Notes under the pieces: generated by a model
Seen by the model: only the letters and a program-made list of their open reading frames with translations
Databases searched by the model: none
Told to the model about the DNA's origin: nothing
Assembly: GCF_030296555.1 (NCBI RefSeq)
Contig: NZ_AP027728.1
Location: 2,852,001 to 2,916,000 of the forward strand
Reading direction: 5' to 3'
Source of the DNA: Microbacterium suwonense
GTDB lineage: Bacteria; Actinomycetota; Actinomycetes; Actinomycetales; Microbacteriaceae
DNA: 64,000 nucleotides
Translations under genes and position numbers: made by a program
Shown here: positions 9,281 through 24,767 of the stretch, piece after piece
Layout of the letters: every line of letters begins with the position of its first letter
How positions within the stretch are numbered: position 1 is the stretch's first letter

Positions 9281-10477
9281 ATGAAGTTCATTCAGAAACC
9301 CTCCGCGCGTGCTGCGGCAGCGCTGACGACCATGACGGTGCTGTCCTTCGGACTGATGGCCTGCACGCCCTCTTCAGGTGGCCCTGCCAACAAGCCGGAC
9401 GGGCAGGCGGAGCTCGAACTGGGCATCAGCGACGATGGCTACACGCTCGACAAGCTGATCGCCGCGGCGAAGGAGGAAGGGCCGCTGGTCGTCTCCGACA
9501 GCACCGGCAAGATCACCGACATGGCCGACGCGTTCACGGCCAAGTACGGGATCAAGACCACCGGTGTGAAGCAGAAGGCCGGTGAAGCCACTGAGATCGC
9601 CATCCGCGAGGCGTCGGCGAGCAATATCCAGACCGACGTCTTCATCCTCTCCGACGCGCCGGGAGCGCAGCACGAGCTCATCGAGCGCGGTATCGCCTCC
9701 TCCTGGACGCCGCCCGATCTGGCCGGCTCGATCGACCCGGAGTTCCAGGATCCGCTGGTCATCTCCACCGACGTGCTCGTCTGGGGCTACAACACCGAGC
9801 TCTACCCGAACGGGTGCCCGGTCGACAACCTCTGGGCGCTGACGGATGACGACTGGACCGCGCATGTGGTCATGGAGGACCCAACGCTGAAGTCCGCGAT
9901 CCTGTACTGGGTCAACGAGATGTCGGTCAACCACGACGACAAGATGAAGCAGGCTTACGAGGACTACTTCGGCGAGAGCTTCGCCAGCGACGAGAAGACT
10001 GCGTCGGCCGAATGGCTCAAGCGCCTCGCAAAGAACAAGCCGCTGCTGGTGAAGAGCGGAAGCGACTCGGCGGAGTCCGCCGGCGCACCGGGGCAGACTG
10101 AGGGGTTCATGGGACTGCTCAGCACCGCGAAGTTCCGTGAGAACGAGGACAGCGGCTACAAGCTGGGCCTGTGCACGGGCATCGCCCCGTACTCCGGCAT
10201 CGGCTACACGAAGCTCGGTCTGATCGCCAACGGCACCAAGAGCCCGAACGCGGCGAAGCTGTTCCTGCACTACGCGATGACCGCCGAGGGAATCGCGCCG
10301 CAGGTCGAGGACGGCAAGTTCTCGGGCAACAGCGACGTGCCGCCGGCTGCGGACGAGCCCTCCGGCATCCTGGACGTCTGGGATGAGGTCTACATCGCCG
10401 AGCGCGGCATGCTCGACAGCGACTTCGATTCGCTGCCCGAGTGGAGCGACTTCTGGATCACGGCGAACCACTCCTGA
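9281..10477 (+). CDS. Extracellular solute-binding lipoprotein of an Fe3+/sugar-phosphate-type ABC importer
   Basis: A 398-residue lipoprotein. The signal peptide ends in the lipobox LMAC (FGLMACTPSSG, Cys about residue 28). The mature part is a type-II periplasmic-binding fold related to FbpA/AfuA (LDKLIAAAKEEGPLVVSDSTGK, ITDMADAFTAKYGIKT, ISTDVLVWGYNTELYP). A good ribosome-binding site (AAGGAAAGAG) precedes the ATG. In the same structural family, Actinobacillus AfuA binds hexose phosphates rather than iron. The phosphatase genes directly downstream suggest a phosphorylated organic ligand, perhaps an inositol or sugar phosphate. That substrate is an inference from context; iron or phosphonate uptake cannot be excluded. 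Confidence 0.82.
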   Translation: MKFIQKPSARAAAALTTMTVLSFGLMACTPSSGGPANKPDGQAELELGISDDGYTLDKLIAAAKEEGPLVVSDSTGKITDMADAFTAKYGIKTTGVKQKAGEATEIAIREASASNIQTDVFILSDAPGAQHELIERGIASSWTPPDLAGSIDPEFQDPLVISTDVLVWGYNTELYPNGCPVDNLWALTDDDWTAHVVMEDPTLKSAILYWVNEMSVNHDDKMKQAYEDYFGESFASDEKTASAEWLKRLAKNKPLLVKSGSDSAESAGAPGQTEGFMGLLSTAKFRENEDSGYKLGLCTGIAPYSGIGYTKLGLIANGTKSPNAAKLFLHYAMTAEGIAPQVEDGKFSGNSDVPPAADEPSGILDVWDEVYIAERGMLDSDFDSLPEWSDFWITANHS

Positions 10478-10492
10478 CACCGGTGCCGGTGT
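10477..10492 (+). terminator. Hairpin after the binding-protein gene
   Basis: ACACCG-GTGC-CGGTGT begins at the last base of the stop codon. A second imperfect hairpin (GCGGATG...CATCCTCCGC) follows at about 10493-10514. Such stem-loops after binding-protein genes often cause partial termination or protect the upstream mRNA. Confidence 0.4.
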
Positions 10493-10547
10493 GCGGATGG
10501 AGAGCATCCTCCGCGCGCCGGCGCCCGAATCCAAGAACGGATAAGCG

Positions 10548-11396
10548 ATGACCGATGCGGCTCTCGAATCCCGGGCTCTGAGGCGGACTGCCGTCCGCGC
10601 CGCGCTCAGCGTGGCGGACCAGCTGCGCGAGGCGTTCCGTGCCCCCATGCAGCACGACTTCAAGCGGGACGCGCACGACATCGTCACCGTGCACGACAAG
10701 GCGGCCGAGCGCAGCATCACCGCGGTGCTGCTCGATGAGCACCCAGACTCGATGATCGTGGGCGAGGAGGGCGGCGTCAGCGGTTCCGGCCGAGTGCAGT
10801 GGCATATCGACCCGATCGACGGCACCTCCAACTTCGCCCGCGGCCTGGCCTACTGGTGCGTGTCGATCGCCGCCGTCATCGATGACGCGGTCGTCGCCGG
10901 GGTCGTCCTCGACCCGATGACCGGCAACCTGTTCAGTGCCGACGCCGACGGAGCCCTGCTGGGCGACGCCCCGCTGAGCTCCCGTGCCGCTGCGCGCGAG
11001 ATCGACGCGACGCTGATCTCGAGCTTCCCGAACCCGAAGGACACCTGGCTCTTCGGCGAGAGCGCGTACCAGGCGCAGTCGCGCCTGGTCGACGCCTTCC
11101 AGGCCGTGCGCAATCTCGGCAGCGGAGCGCTGAACCTGGTGCACGTGGCCGCCGGATGGGCGGATGCCACGATGGGCTTCTACACGAACTCGTGGGACAT
11201 CTCCGCAGGAGGATTCATCCTGCAGCAGGCCGGCGGCAGCATCCGGGGCCTTGCCGGCGGCGAGAACCGCGAGCCCTTCCACACCTCACCCGACTACTAC
11301 GCGATCGGCGCGGGCGGCGACTATCCCACCCTCTCCGACGTGATGCGGACCTGGTCGTCGCGCTACGACGCGACCAACCCGCCGCCGCGTCCCTGA
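10548..11396 (+). CDS. Inositol-monophosphatase-family phosphatase (copy 1)
   Basis: A 282-residue Mg2+-dependent phosphatase of the IMPase/FBPase/CysQ superfamily. Metal-binding motifs are intact: GEEGG near residue 67, DPIDGTSNFARG near 87-98, and WDISAGGFILQQAGG near 215. It most likely hydrolyses a phosphate monoester on a polyol or sugar. It is 70 bases after the binding-protein gene and 31 bases before the HAD gene. A close paralogue lies at 12213-13045, and both share the unusual stretch KRDA.D.VTVHDK. Two IMPase-like enzymes, a HAD phosphatase and an importer in one unit support a pathway for phosphorylated substrates. Confidence 0.85.
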   Translation: MTDAALESRALRRTAVRAALSVADQLREAFRAPMQHDFKRDAHDIVTVHDKAAERSITAVLLDEHPDSMIVGEEGGVSGSGRVQWHIDPIDGTSNFARGLAYWCVSIAAVIDDAVVAGVVLDPMTGNLFSADADGALLGDAPLSSRAAAREIDATLISSFPNPKDTWLFGESAYQAQSRLVDAFQAVRNLGSGALNLVHVAAGWADATMGFYTNSWDISAGGFILQQAGGSIRGLAGGENREPFHTSPDYYAIGAGGDYPTLSDVMRTWSSRYDATNPPPRP

Positions 11397-11427
11397 CACA
11401 CCACCCACACCGAGGAGAAGAACAAGA

Positions 11428-12216
11428 ATGACGAAACTCATCAGGCCCCGCGGTCTGCTGGTCGACTTCGGCGGCGTCATCGTCGAGACGGCCAACCGCA
11501 CCGGCTGGCAGTCCGAGCTGGCCCAGATCGTGCAGTCGCGACTGACCGAGGCGGGGATCGATCTCCCCGCGCTGACGGAGGACGTGATCGAGAACGACAT
11601 CCGTGAAGGGGCCAAGGCCGACTCGCGCTGGAAGGATGCGATGTCCCGCCCCTTCGCGCCGGCCGAGCTGAAGTACGAGGAGTTCTGGGAAGGGTTCGTG
11701 GCGGGGGACTGGCCGACGGTGGCCCGGGAGTACGTGCGCGAGCACGCCAAGGAGCTGTGTCGCGTGATGGGCGAGATGAAGCAGGAGCGCACCACGCGCG
11801 ACGGGTTCATCGAGGTGCTCGATCTGGCGGACGAGGCATCCATCCCGGTCGTGATCGTCAGCAACACGCTGATGGGACAGGTGCACCGCGACTATCTCAC
11901 CCGCAACGGTCTGACCGATCGCTTCGTGGAGCAGATCTACAGCGACGAGGTACGGGTGCGCAAGCCCAACCCCGAGATGATCCACCTCGGTGCGCGGGCC
12001 ATCGATGAGACCGCGGCGACCTGCTGGTACGTCGGCGACAACTTCGACCGAGACGTGCTGTGCGGTGTTCGCGCCGGGGTCGGAGGCAACATCCTCATGG
12101 AGGCCCGCAGCACCTACGACCTGCCCTATCAGCTCTCCGTGACGGCCGACGCGATCGTCGCCGACCCGCGGGGCCTGCGCGACCTGATGGTCGCCTCGCT
12201 GGAGCGCGTGGCATGA
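11428..12216 (+). CDS. HAD-superfamily hydrolase (YihX-like)
   Basis: A 262-residue haloacid-dehalogenase-fold hydrolase. Motif I is VDFGGVIVET (nucleophile Asp at about residue 12, with Gly in place of the second Asp, as in the YihX/epoxide-hydrolase N-domain branch). Motif II is VIVSNT near residue 146 and motifs III/IV are KPNPEMI and YVGDNFDRDV near 175-210. YihX from E. coli is a glucose-1-phosphatase; a sugar- or polyol-phosphate substrate would suit this operon. A ribosome-binding site (GAGGAGAAG) lies upstream. The stop overlaps the start of the second IMPase-like gene (ATGA at 12213-12216). Confidence 0.82.
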   Translation: MTKLIRPRGLLVDFGGVIVETANRTGWQSELAQIVQSRLTEAGIDLPALTEDVIENDIREGAKADSRWKDAMSRPFAPAELKYEEFWEGFVAGDWPTVAREYVREHAKELCRVMGEMKQERTTRDGFIEVLDLADEASIPVVIVSNTLMGQVHRDYLTRNGLTDRFVEQIYSDEVRVRKPNPEMIHLGARAIDETAATCWYVGDNFDRDVLCGVRAGVGGNILMEARSTYDLPYQLSVTADAIVADPRGLRDLMVASLERVA

Positions 12217-13045
12217 GCAGCGAGTCGGCGACGGCGCAGTCGCGCCGGCTGCGCGCGATCGCCGAGGCGCTGCGCGCTGCGTGCAGGAGCAGCTGCGCGC
12301 GGCGTTCCGCGGGCAGATGTCGATCGATCACAAGCGTGATGCGCGCGATGTGGTCACCGTGCACGACAAGAACGCTGAGAAGGCCATCTCGGCGTACATC
12401 TTCAAGCAGGAGCCCGACTCGCGGATCCTCGGTGAAGAGGGCGGTGCGGTCGGCGACGGTGCGGTGGCCTGGTTCGTGGATCCGATCGACGGCACGAGCA
12501 ACTTCGTCGACGGCATCGCGTTCTGGTGCGTATCGGTCGCCGCGGCCGTGGACGGCGAGGTCGTCGCGGCCGCGATTCTGGATCCGATGGCCGACGATCT
12601 GTTCTCGGCCGACCTGGAGGGCGCGCTGCTGAACGGTGAGCCGCTGCTGTCGACGGCCGCGGCCACCGAGGCGGAGGCCACGCTGATCACCGGGTATCCG
12701 AACGCCCGACAGCTCACCGCGCACGGTGGCGTCGCCCTGACCGACTTCGCCGAGCTGGTGCTGGCGTTCCGGGCTCTGCGCCGCCCCGGCAGCGCGGCGC
12801 TGACTCTGGCTCACGTCGCCGCCGGCTGGGCGGATGCCGCTGCCGGCTTCAACGTGAACCCCTGGGACATCAGTGCCGCCGAGCTGATCGTGAAGAAGGC
12901 GGGCGGCAGCTACATCCCCCTGGCGGTCGGCCAGCACGAGCGCCCGGTGCACTCCTACGACCATCGCGGCTACGTGGCGGTCGGAGGCGGTGCGTCGTAT
13001 CCCACGCTGATGTCCATCGCCCGCGACATCGCCGCACGCAGCTAG
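12213..13045 (+). CDS. Inositol-monophosphatase-family phosphatase (copy 2, frameshifted)
   Basis: A paralogue of the enzyme at 10548-11396, about 277 residues after repair. Motifs GEEGG, DPIDGTSNFVDG and WDISAAELIVKKAGG are intact. The natural start is the ATG at 12213 that overlaps the HAD stop (MSSESATAQ). One G is missing at about 12280-12282: with GCG-GTG the frame runs RAAVQEQLRAAFRGQ, which aligns with copy 1. Without repair only a form starting at the GTG 12281 can be made, lacking the first helix. Last gene of the importer operon; a long palindrome follows. Confidence 0.82.
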
Positions 13046-13109
13046 CAGTCCCCCTGCGCGGCCACCCGGTTCGGTCCGTCCGCTACCTCCCCTGCCTCCC
13101 CCGCAGAAT

Positions 13110-13174
13110 CCGCTCCCGTCGCGAAAACCGTCGCCCCGAACCAGGGAAAGCGACGGAAAGTGCGACGGGAGCGG
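13110..13174. repeat. Intergenic palindrome before the thiolase gene
   Basis: Arms of 25 bases at 13110-13134 and 13150-13174. Each has a 13-bp block (CCGCTCCCGTCGC) and a 7-bp block (CCGTCGC) that pair perfectly, separated by a 5-base unpaired bulge. The right arm ends 22 bases before the thiolase ATG at 13197. It could fold into a long hairpin in mRNA. Confidence 0.8.
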
Positions 13175-13196
13175 AGTGCACGGGCATGATGGAGGC

Positions 13197-14375
13197 ATGA
13201 GCAGCGAAGCCGTGATCGTCGATGTCGTCCGCACCCCGGTCGGACGAGGCAAGCCCGGAGGATCCCTGTCGGGGGTGCATCCGGTGGACCTCGCGGCGGG
13301 GGTGCTGCAGGCGATCCTGGAGCGCAGCGGACTGGAATCCGGGCAGATCGACGACGTGATGCTGGGCTGCGTCAGCCAGGTCGGCGACCAGGCGATGAAC
13401 ATCGCCCGCCAGGCCGTGCTCGCCGCCGGCTTCGACGAGCGCATCCCGGGCACCACGATCGACCGGCAGTGCGGCTCCAGCCAGCAGGCCGTCCATTTCG
13501 CCGCGGCAGGCATCGCCGCAGGCGAAAACGACATCGTCATCGTCGGCGGGGTGGAGTCGATGAGCCGGGTGCCGCTGGGCTCTTCGGCATCCGGTGGTTC
13601 GCCGATGTCGCCGCGACTGCGCTCTCGCTACCCGGACGGACTCGTGAACCAGGGCGTCAGTGCCGAGCTCATCGCGCAGCGATGGGGCCTGGGCCGCGAG
13701 GCGCTGGACTCCTTCGCGGCCGAGTCGCATGCGCGGGCGGCCGCGGCCTGGCGCGACGGATTCTTCGACCGCACGGTCGTCGCGGTGCCCGAGGCTCCGG
13801 ATGCCGCAACCGACGAGACCGTGCGGGAGGGGACGACGGTCGAGAAGCTCGCCGGTCTTGCCGCCTCCTTCCGCACCGATGCGCTCGCAGAGCGATTTCC
13901 TGACCTCGAATGGAGCATCACGCCGGGCAACTCGTCCCCGCTCACCGACGGGGCCTCCGCCGCGCTGATGATGAGCGCCGACCGTGCGGAGCAGCTCGGG
14001 CTCACCCCGCGGGCGCGCTTCCGTGCCTTCGACGTGATCGGGGATGATCCCTTCTTCATGCTGACCGGTCCCATCCCCGCCACCCGCCGCGCGCTCGAGC
14101 GCGCCGGCCTCGGCATCGACGACCTCGACGCCTATGAGGTCAACGAGGCGTTCGCCTCGGTGCCGTTGGCGTGGGCGGCAGAACTCGGAGCCGACCCCGC
14201 GAAGCTGAACCCGCGTGGCGGTGCGATTGCCCTCGGCCATGCGCTCGGCTCCTCGGGCACCCGTCTGCTGGGCACGCTGCTCGACCACCTCGAGGCCACC
14301 GGCGGCCGACTGGGGCTGCAGACCATGTGCGAGGGCGGCGGAATGGCGAACGCCCTGGTGCTCGAGCGGCTCTGA
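13197..14375 (+). CDS. Acetyl-CoA acyltransferase (thiolase)
   Basis: A 392-residue thiolase that cleaves or forms beta-ketoacyl-CoA. The nucleophilic Cys lies in DRQCGSSQQAVHFAA (about residue 89). The C-terminal motifs are NEAFASVPLAW, NPRGGAIALGHALGSSGTR (catalytic His) and MCEGGGMANALVLE (second Cys). The ATG at 13197 (MSSEAVIVDVVRTPVG) gives the canonical N-terminus; an in-frame GTG at 13176 is possible. The gene stands alone between two long palindromes. Degradative steroid/fatty-acid thiolase (FadA type) is likely; the exact substrate is unknown. Confidence 0.9.
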   Translation: MSSEAVIVDVVRTPVGRGKPGGSLSGVHPVDLAAGVLQAILERSGLESGQIDDVMLGCVSQVGDQAMNIARQAVLAAGFDERIPGTTIDRQCGSSQQAVHFAAAGIAAGENDIVIVGGVESMSRVPLGSSASGGSPMSPRLRSRYPDGLVNQGVSAELIAQRWGLGREALDSFAAESHARAAAAWRDGFFDRTVVAVPEAPDAATDETVREGTTVEKLAGLAASFRTDALAERFPDLEWSITPGNSSPLTDGASAALMMSADRAEQLGLTPRARFRAFDVIGDDPFFMLTGPIPATRRALERAGLGIDDLDAYEVNEAFASVPLAWAAELGADPAKLNPRGGAIALGHALGSSGTRLLGTLLDHLEATGGRLGLQTMCEGGGMANALVLERL

Positions 14376-14388
14376 CCCCCTCCTCTGG

Positions 14389-14449
14389 CTTCATGTAGCG
14401 CAAATTGCTCCCGTCAGCCTCTGATTCGAGCAATTTGCGCTACACGAAG
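14389..14449. repeat. Inverted repeat, family 1, copy A
   Basis: Arms of 22 bases at 14389-14410 and 14428-14449 with one mismatch; core TGTAGCGCAAATTGCTC and its complement. It lies between the convergent thiolase and nuclease-like genes. The TAG in the right arm (minus strand) is the stop codon of the nuclease-like gene. Copies B (15501-15563) and C (21923-21979) share the core. Confidence 0.9.
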
Positions 14450-15441
14450 ATCGGGTGGGCGAGGGCGTCGGCGACTCGCCGGACCAGTTCCTCGGGGCGC
14501 TTCAGCAGTGGTGAGGTGATCTCGACGACCGTCCACCCGGCGGCTCGCAGCGCTGCGAGCCGCTCGACATCGGCGGCCCATTGCTCGCCGTGCAGCATTC
14601 CCAGGTACTCCACCGCGACACGCTGATCCGGGTACGCCATGTCGACGCAGCCGAGGAACCTGCCGCCGGAGTCGAACACATCGACGTTGAGCTCTGGTTC
14701 GGGCAGGTGGGCCTCGAGAAGGATGCAGCGCACGAGCGACTCGCGCGGCGACCACGAGTCCTCGCGGATCAGCGAGAGCGCCTCGCGCAGTCGAGCTGCT
14801 CCATACCGTCGGCCCGCCTCCAGCGCCGCCTCGAGATCTGCTCTGGTCGCGAGGGGTGCTCGGCCGGCATCCGGTCTGCCATAGCCCTCCCGCCATTCGC
14901 GGCAGAAGAAGTCGCCGAGCGCGACCAGATCGTGAACCGAGAGCCCGCCCAGTGATACCCAGGTGGTCGCCGGGGATGCCACGCGCAGCCCGATGTGCTC
15001 TGTGACGGTGGTGAGGCTCGAGTAGGTGCGATGCCCGACGATGCCGGATGCGCGAGGGAAGGGCAGGTATCCGAGCACACTGACGTGCAGCGCCAGCGCA
15101 TCTCCTTCGGCGAGGGCCCCCGATTCCGTGAACTCGATCGGCAGGGGTGCTCCCCAGATCGACGCGGCAGTCTGATGGCTGAAGAAGTGCCCCGTGTGCA
15201 GCCTGGCTGCGTAGGTTCGTGCCCGTTCGATGCGGAAACGGCGCTGCCGCTCGTAGGGGTTCTCGATCCCGGCGATCGCGACGGCTGCGGGCTCCACGGC
15301 GTTGGACTGTGCGCGCACGCCGTGGAAGGGAGCCTGCAGATCGTGCCCGCGCAATCGGCCATGGCCGATTCCGTGCGCTCGGGCGACCCGCACCGAGAAG
15401 ATCTCTCCGAATCGATCAGCCAGGTTCTCGTCGCCGTTCAT
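14440..15441 (-). CDS. PD-(D/E)XK nuclease-like protein with AbiEi-like N-terminus
   Basis: A 333-residue protein of a type common in Microbacteriaceae. The C-terminal 105 residues look like a DUF559/Vsr-like PD-(D/E)XK nuclease fold: SPRESLVR (Glu 234), LNVDVF, LGCVDMAY (Asp 267), VAVEYLG (Glu 278), then H284 and the D-x2-R of DVERLAALRAAGW. The N-terminal region (about 15-130) resembles AbiEi-type winged-helix antitoxin domains (HGRLRGHDLQAPFHGVRA). No toxin partner lies next to it. Both ends of the gene abut copies of the same long inverted repeat, and its stop codon is inside one of them. DNA-cleaving activity is inferred from the residue pattern, not known. Confidence 0.7.
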   Translation of the reverse strand: MNGDENLADRFGEIFSVRVARAHGIGHGRLRGHDLQAPFHGVRAQSNAVEPAAVAIAGIENPYERQRRFRIERARTYAARLHTGHFFSHQTAASIWGAPLPIEFTESGALAEGDALALHVSVLGYLPFPRASGIVGHRTYSSLTTVTEHIGLRVASPATTWVSLGGLSVHDLVALGDFFCREWREGYGRPDAGRAPLATRADLEAALEAGRRYGAARLREALSLIREDSWSPRESLVRCILLEAHLPEPELNVDVFDSGGRFLGCVDMAYPDQRVAVEYLGMLHGEQWAADVERLAALRAAGWTVVEITSPLLKRPEELVRRVADALAHPIFV

Positions 15442-15500
15442 GTGCTCACTGTTCCACGTGCAGCGGCCCTCGCGCGGAAGTTATCCACAGGCCAGATCAT

Positions 15501-15563
15501 CGTTCGTGTAGCGCAAATTGCTCCACTTCCCCCGGAATCGGAGCAATTTGCGCTACACGAACG
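15501..15563. repeat. Inverted repeat, family 1, copy B
   Basis: A perfect 24-bp inverted repeat, arms at 15501-15524 and 15540-15563 with a 15-base loop. It has the same core (TGTAGCGCAAATTGCTC) as copy A. It sits 60 bases upstream of the nuclease-like ATG, in the divergent gap before the amylase-pullulanase gene, so simple termination is not its obvious role. Confidence 0.92.
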
Positions 15564-15579
15564 AGGGGAGGGGAGCTTC

Positions 15580-15593
15580 TGGAAACGGTTGCT
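15580..15593. promoter_or_regulatory. LacI-family operator-like site 1
   Basis: TGGAAACGGTTGCT matches the LacI/CcpA-type consensus TGNAANCGNTTNCA at all but the last position. It lies 66 bases upstream of a second, perfect site before the amylase-pullulanase gene. Confidence 0.5.
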
Positions 15594-15645
15594 GAATGAC
15601 GGGAGAGAATCTGAGGTGGGGCGCGGGGAATCGCGGGAATATTAC

Positions 15646-15659
15646 TGGAAGCGCTTGCA
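15646..15659. promoter_or_regulatory. LacI-family operator-like site 2
   Basis: TGGAAGCGCTTGCA matches TGNAANCGNTTNCA exactly and is nearly palindromic. It overlaps the proposed -35 box of the amylase-pullulanase promoter, as expected for repression by a maltose/starch-responsive LacI-type regulator. No such regulator is in the window. Confidence 0.7.
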
Positions 15660-15684
15660 ATCAAGTCGCATCCCCTGCTAGCTT
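15655..15684 (+). promoter_or_regulatory. Candidate promoter of the amylase-pullulanase gene
   Basis: TTGCAA (15655-15660) and TAGCTT (15679-15684) with an 18-base spacer. The start codon is 54 bases downstream with GGAG at 15730-15733 as ribosome-binding site. The rest of 15442-15738 holds only the inverted repeat and the two LacI-type sites. Confidence 0.5.
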
Positions 15685-15738
15685 CACAGGAATCGCCTGG
15701 GCGCACAGCCGTGCCCGCCGTCCCTCCCTGGAGCATCC

Positions 15739-21922
<6,184 letters not shown>

Positions 21923-21930
<8 letters not shown>

Positions 21931-21979
21931 CGCAAGTTGCTCCGATCGGCACCGATTCGGAGCAACTTGCGCTACATGA
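21923..21979. repeat. Inverted repeat, family 1, copy C
   Basis: A perfect 21-bp inverted repeat, arms at 21923-21943 and 21959-21979. The core is TGTAGCGCAAGTTGCTCC: compared with copies A and B one A-T pair is a G-C pair, changed in both arms, so pairing is kept. The left arm supplies the likely TAG stop of the amylase-pullulanase gene. Confidence 0.92.
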
Positions 21980-22069
21980 GACCTGAGATAGTAGGTGTCC
22001 CTAGTAATTCGATTGGGGGCCGACTACCATGGTCACTGTGCCAACGACGGCGCAGAGGAGTGTCACACA

Positions 22070-23579
<1,510 letters not shown>

Positions 23580-23580
<1 letters not shown>

Positions 23581-24767
23581 TGACCATGATCGACAGCACT
23601 GTCACCGCAGAGGAGCGCGAGGCGATCCTCGAAGCCGTGCGCGACTTCACCGAGGCCGAGCTCACCCCGTTCGCGTCCGAACGGGACGAGAAGCACCTCT
23701 TCCCACGCGAGACGCTGAACCGGGCGGGCGAGCTGGGGCTCGGCGGCATCTACGTCCGCGAGGAGTTCGGCGGCACGGGCCTGGACCGCGTCGACACCGT
23801 GGCGATCTTCGAGGAGCTCGCCAAGGGAGATCCCGCGGTCGCCGCGTACATCTCCATCCACAACATGGTCGCGTGGATGATTGACAGCTACGGCACCGAT
23901 GCGCAGCGTGCGCAGTGGCTGCCGTCACTCACCGCGATGTCCGAGTTCGGCGGCTACTGCCTCACCGAGCCCGGCGCGGGGTCGGATGCCGCGAACATCG
24001 CCACCAGCGCCGTGCGCGACGGCGATGACTACCTGCTCACCGGCGTGAAGCAGTTCATCTCCGGCGCGGGAGAGGCGGGTGTCTACGTCGTCATGGCGCG
24101 CACCGGCGGGCCGGGCTCCGGCGCGAAGGGGATCAGCGCGTTCCTCGTGCCCGGCGATGCGGCGGGACTGAGCTTCGGCGCCCCCGAGAAGAAGATGGGA
24201 TGGCACGCTCAGCCCACGCGCCAGGTGATCTTCGACGGCGTGCGGGTACCGGCATCCGCCCTGCTCGGCGAGGAGGGCCGCGGCTTCGCGATCGCGATGT
24301 CCGGGCTCAACGGCGGGCGGCTGAACATCGCGGCCTGCTCGCTGGGCGGTGCGCAGTGGGCGCTGGAGAAGGCGGTGCAGTACGTGCAGGAGCGGGTCGC
24401 CTTCGGCGAGCCGCTCGCCGAGATGCAGTCGGTGCTGTTCCAGGTCGCCGACATGCGCACCAAGCTGCAGGCCGCGCGCCTGATGGTGCGCGATGGTGCG
24501 CAGGCGGTCGACGAGCACGCTCCGGATGCCACGATGCGCTGCGCCATGGCCAAGAGGTTCGCCACGGATGCCGGGTTCGAGGTCGCCAACCGGGCCCTTC
24601 AGCTGCACGGCGGATATGGGTACCTTCAGGACTACGGTATCGAGAAGGTCGTGCGTGACCTGCGCGTGCATCAGATCCTGGAAGGGACGAACGAGATCAT
24701 GCGACTCATCGTCGGCCGCGAGATGCTGCGGCCCGCGGGCTCGGCGTCGATGAGGGAGGCATCATGA
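23580..24767 (+). CDS. Acyl-CoA dehydrogenase (probable isobutyryl-CoA dehydrogenase)
   Basis: A 395-residue FAD enzyme of the acyl-CoA dehydrogenase family. Signatures: YCLTEPGAGSDAAN (near 125), the substrate/FAD region GMHA-like KKMGWHAQPTRQV, QSVLFQVADMRTKLQAARLM, and the C-terminal LHGGYGYLQDYGIEKVVRDLRVHQILEGTNEIMR block, split here only by line length in the source. Within an mmsA/mmsB unit it should oxidise isobutyryl-CoA to methacrylyl-CoA. Start ATG 23580 overlaps the mmsA stop by one base, with GGGGAGGGG as ribosome-binding site. The stop overlaps mmsB. Electrons would go to the ETF encoded at 28993-30738. Confidence 0.9.

Noticed and set aside
9281..10477. Assignment as an iron(III)-binding protein
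   Set aside because: The fold class includes iron binders, but operon partners are phosphatases and not iron genes; the ligand is left open.
21931..21979. Extension of the amylase-pullulanase frame through the repeat to 21979
   Set aside because: The unrepaired frame reads through the palindrome into Cys-rich sequence after a complete wall-sorting signal; adding one C at 21912-21916 gives a stop directly after the basic tail.
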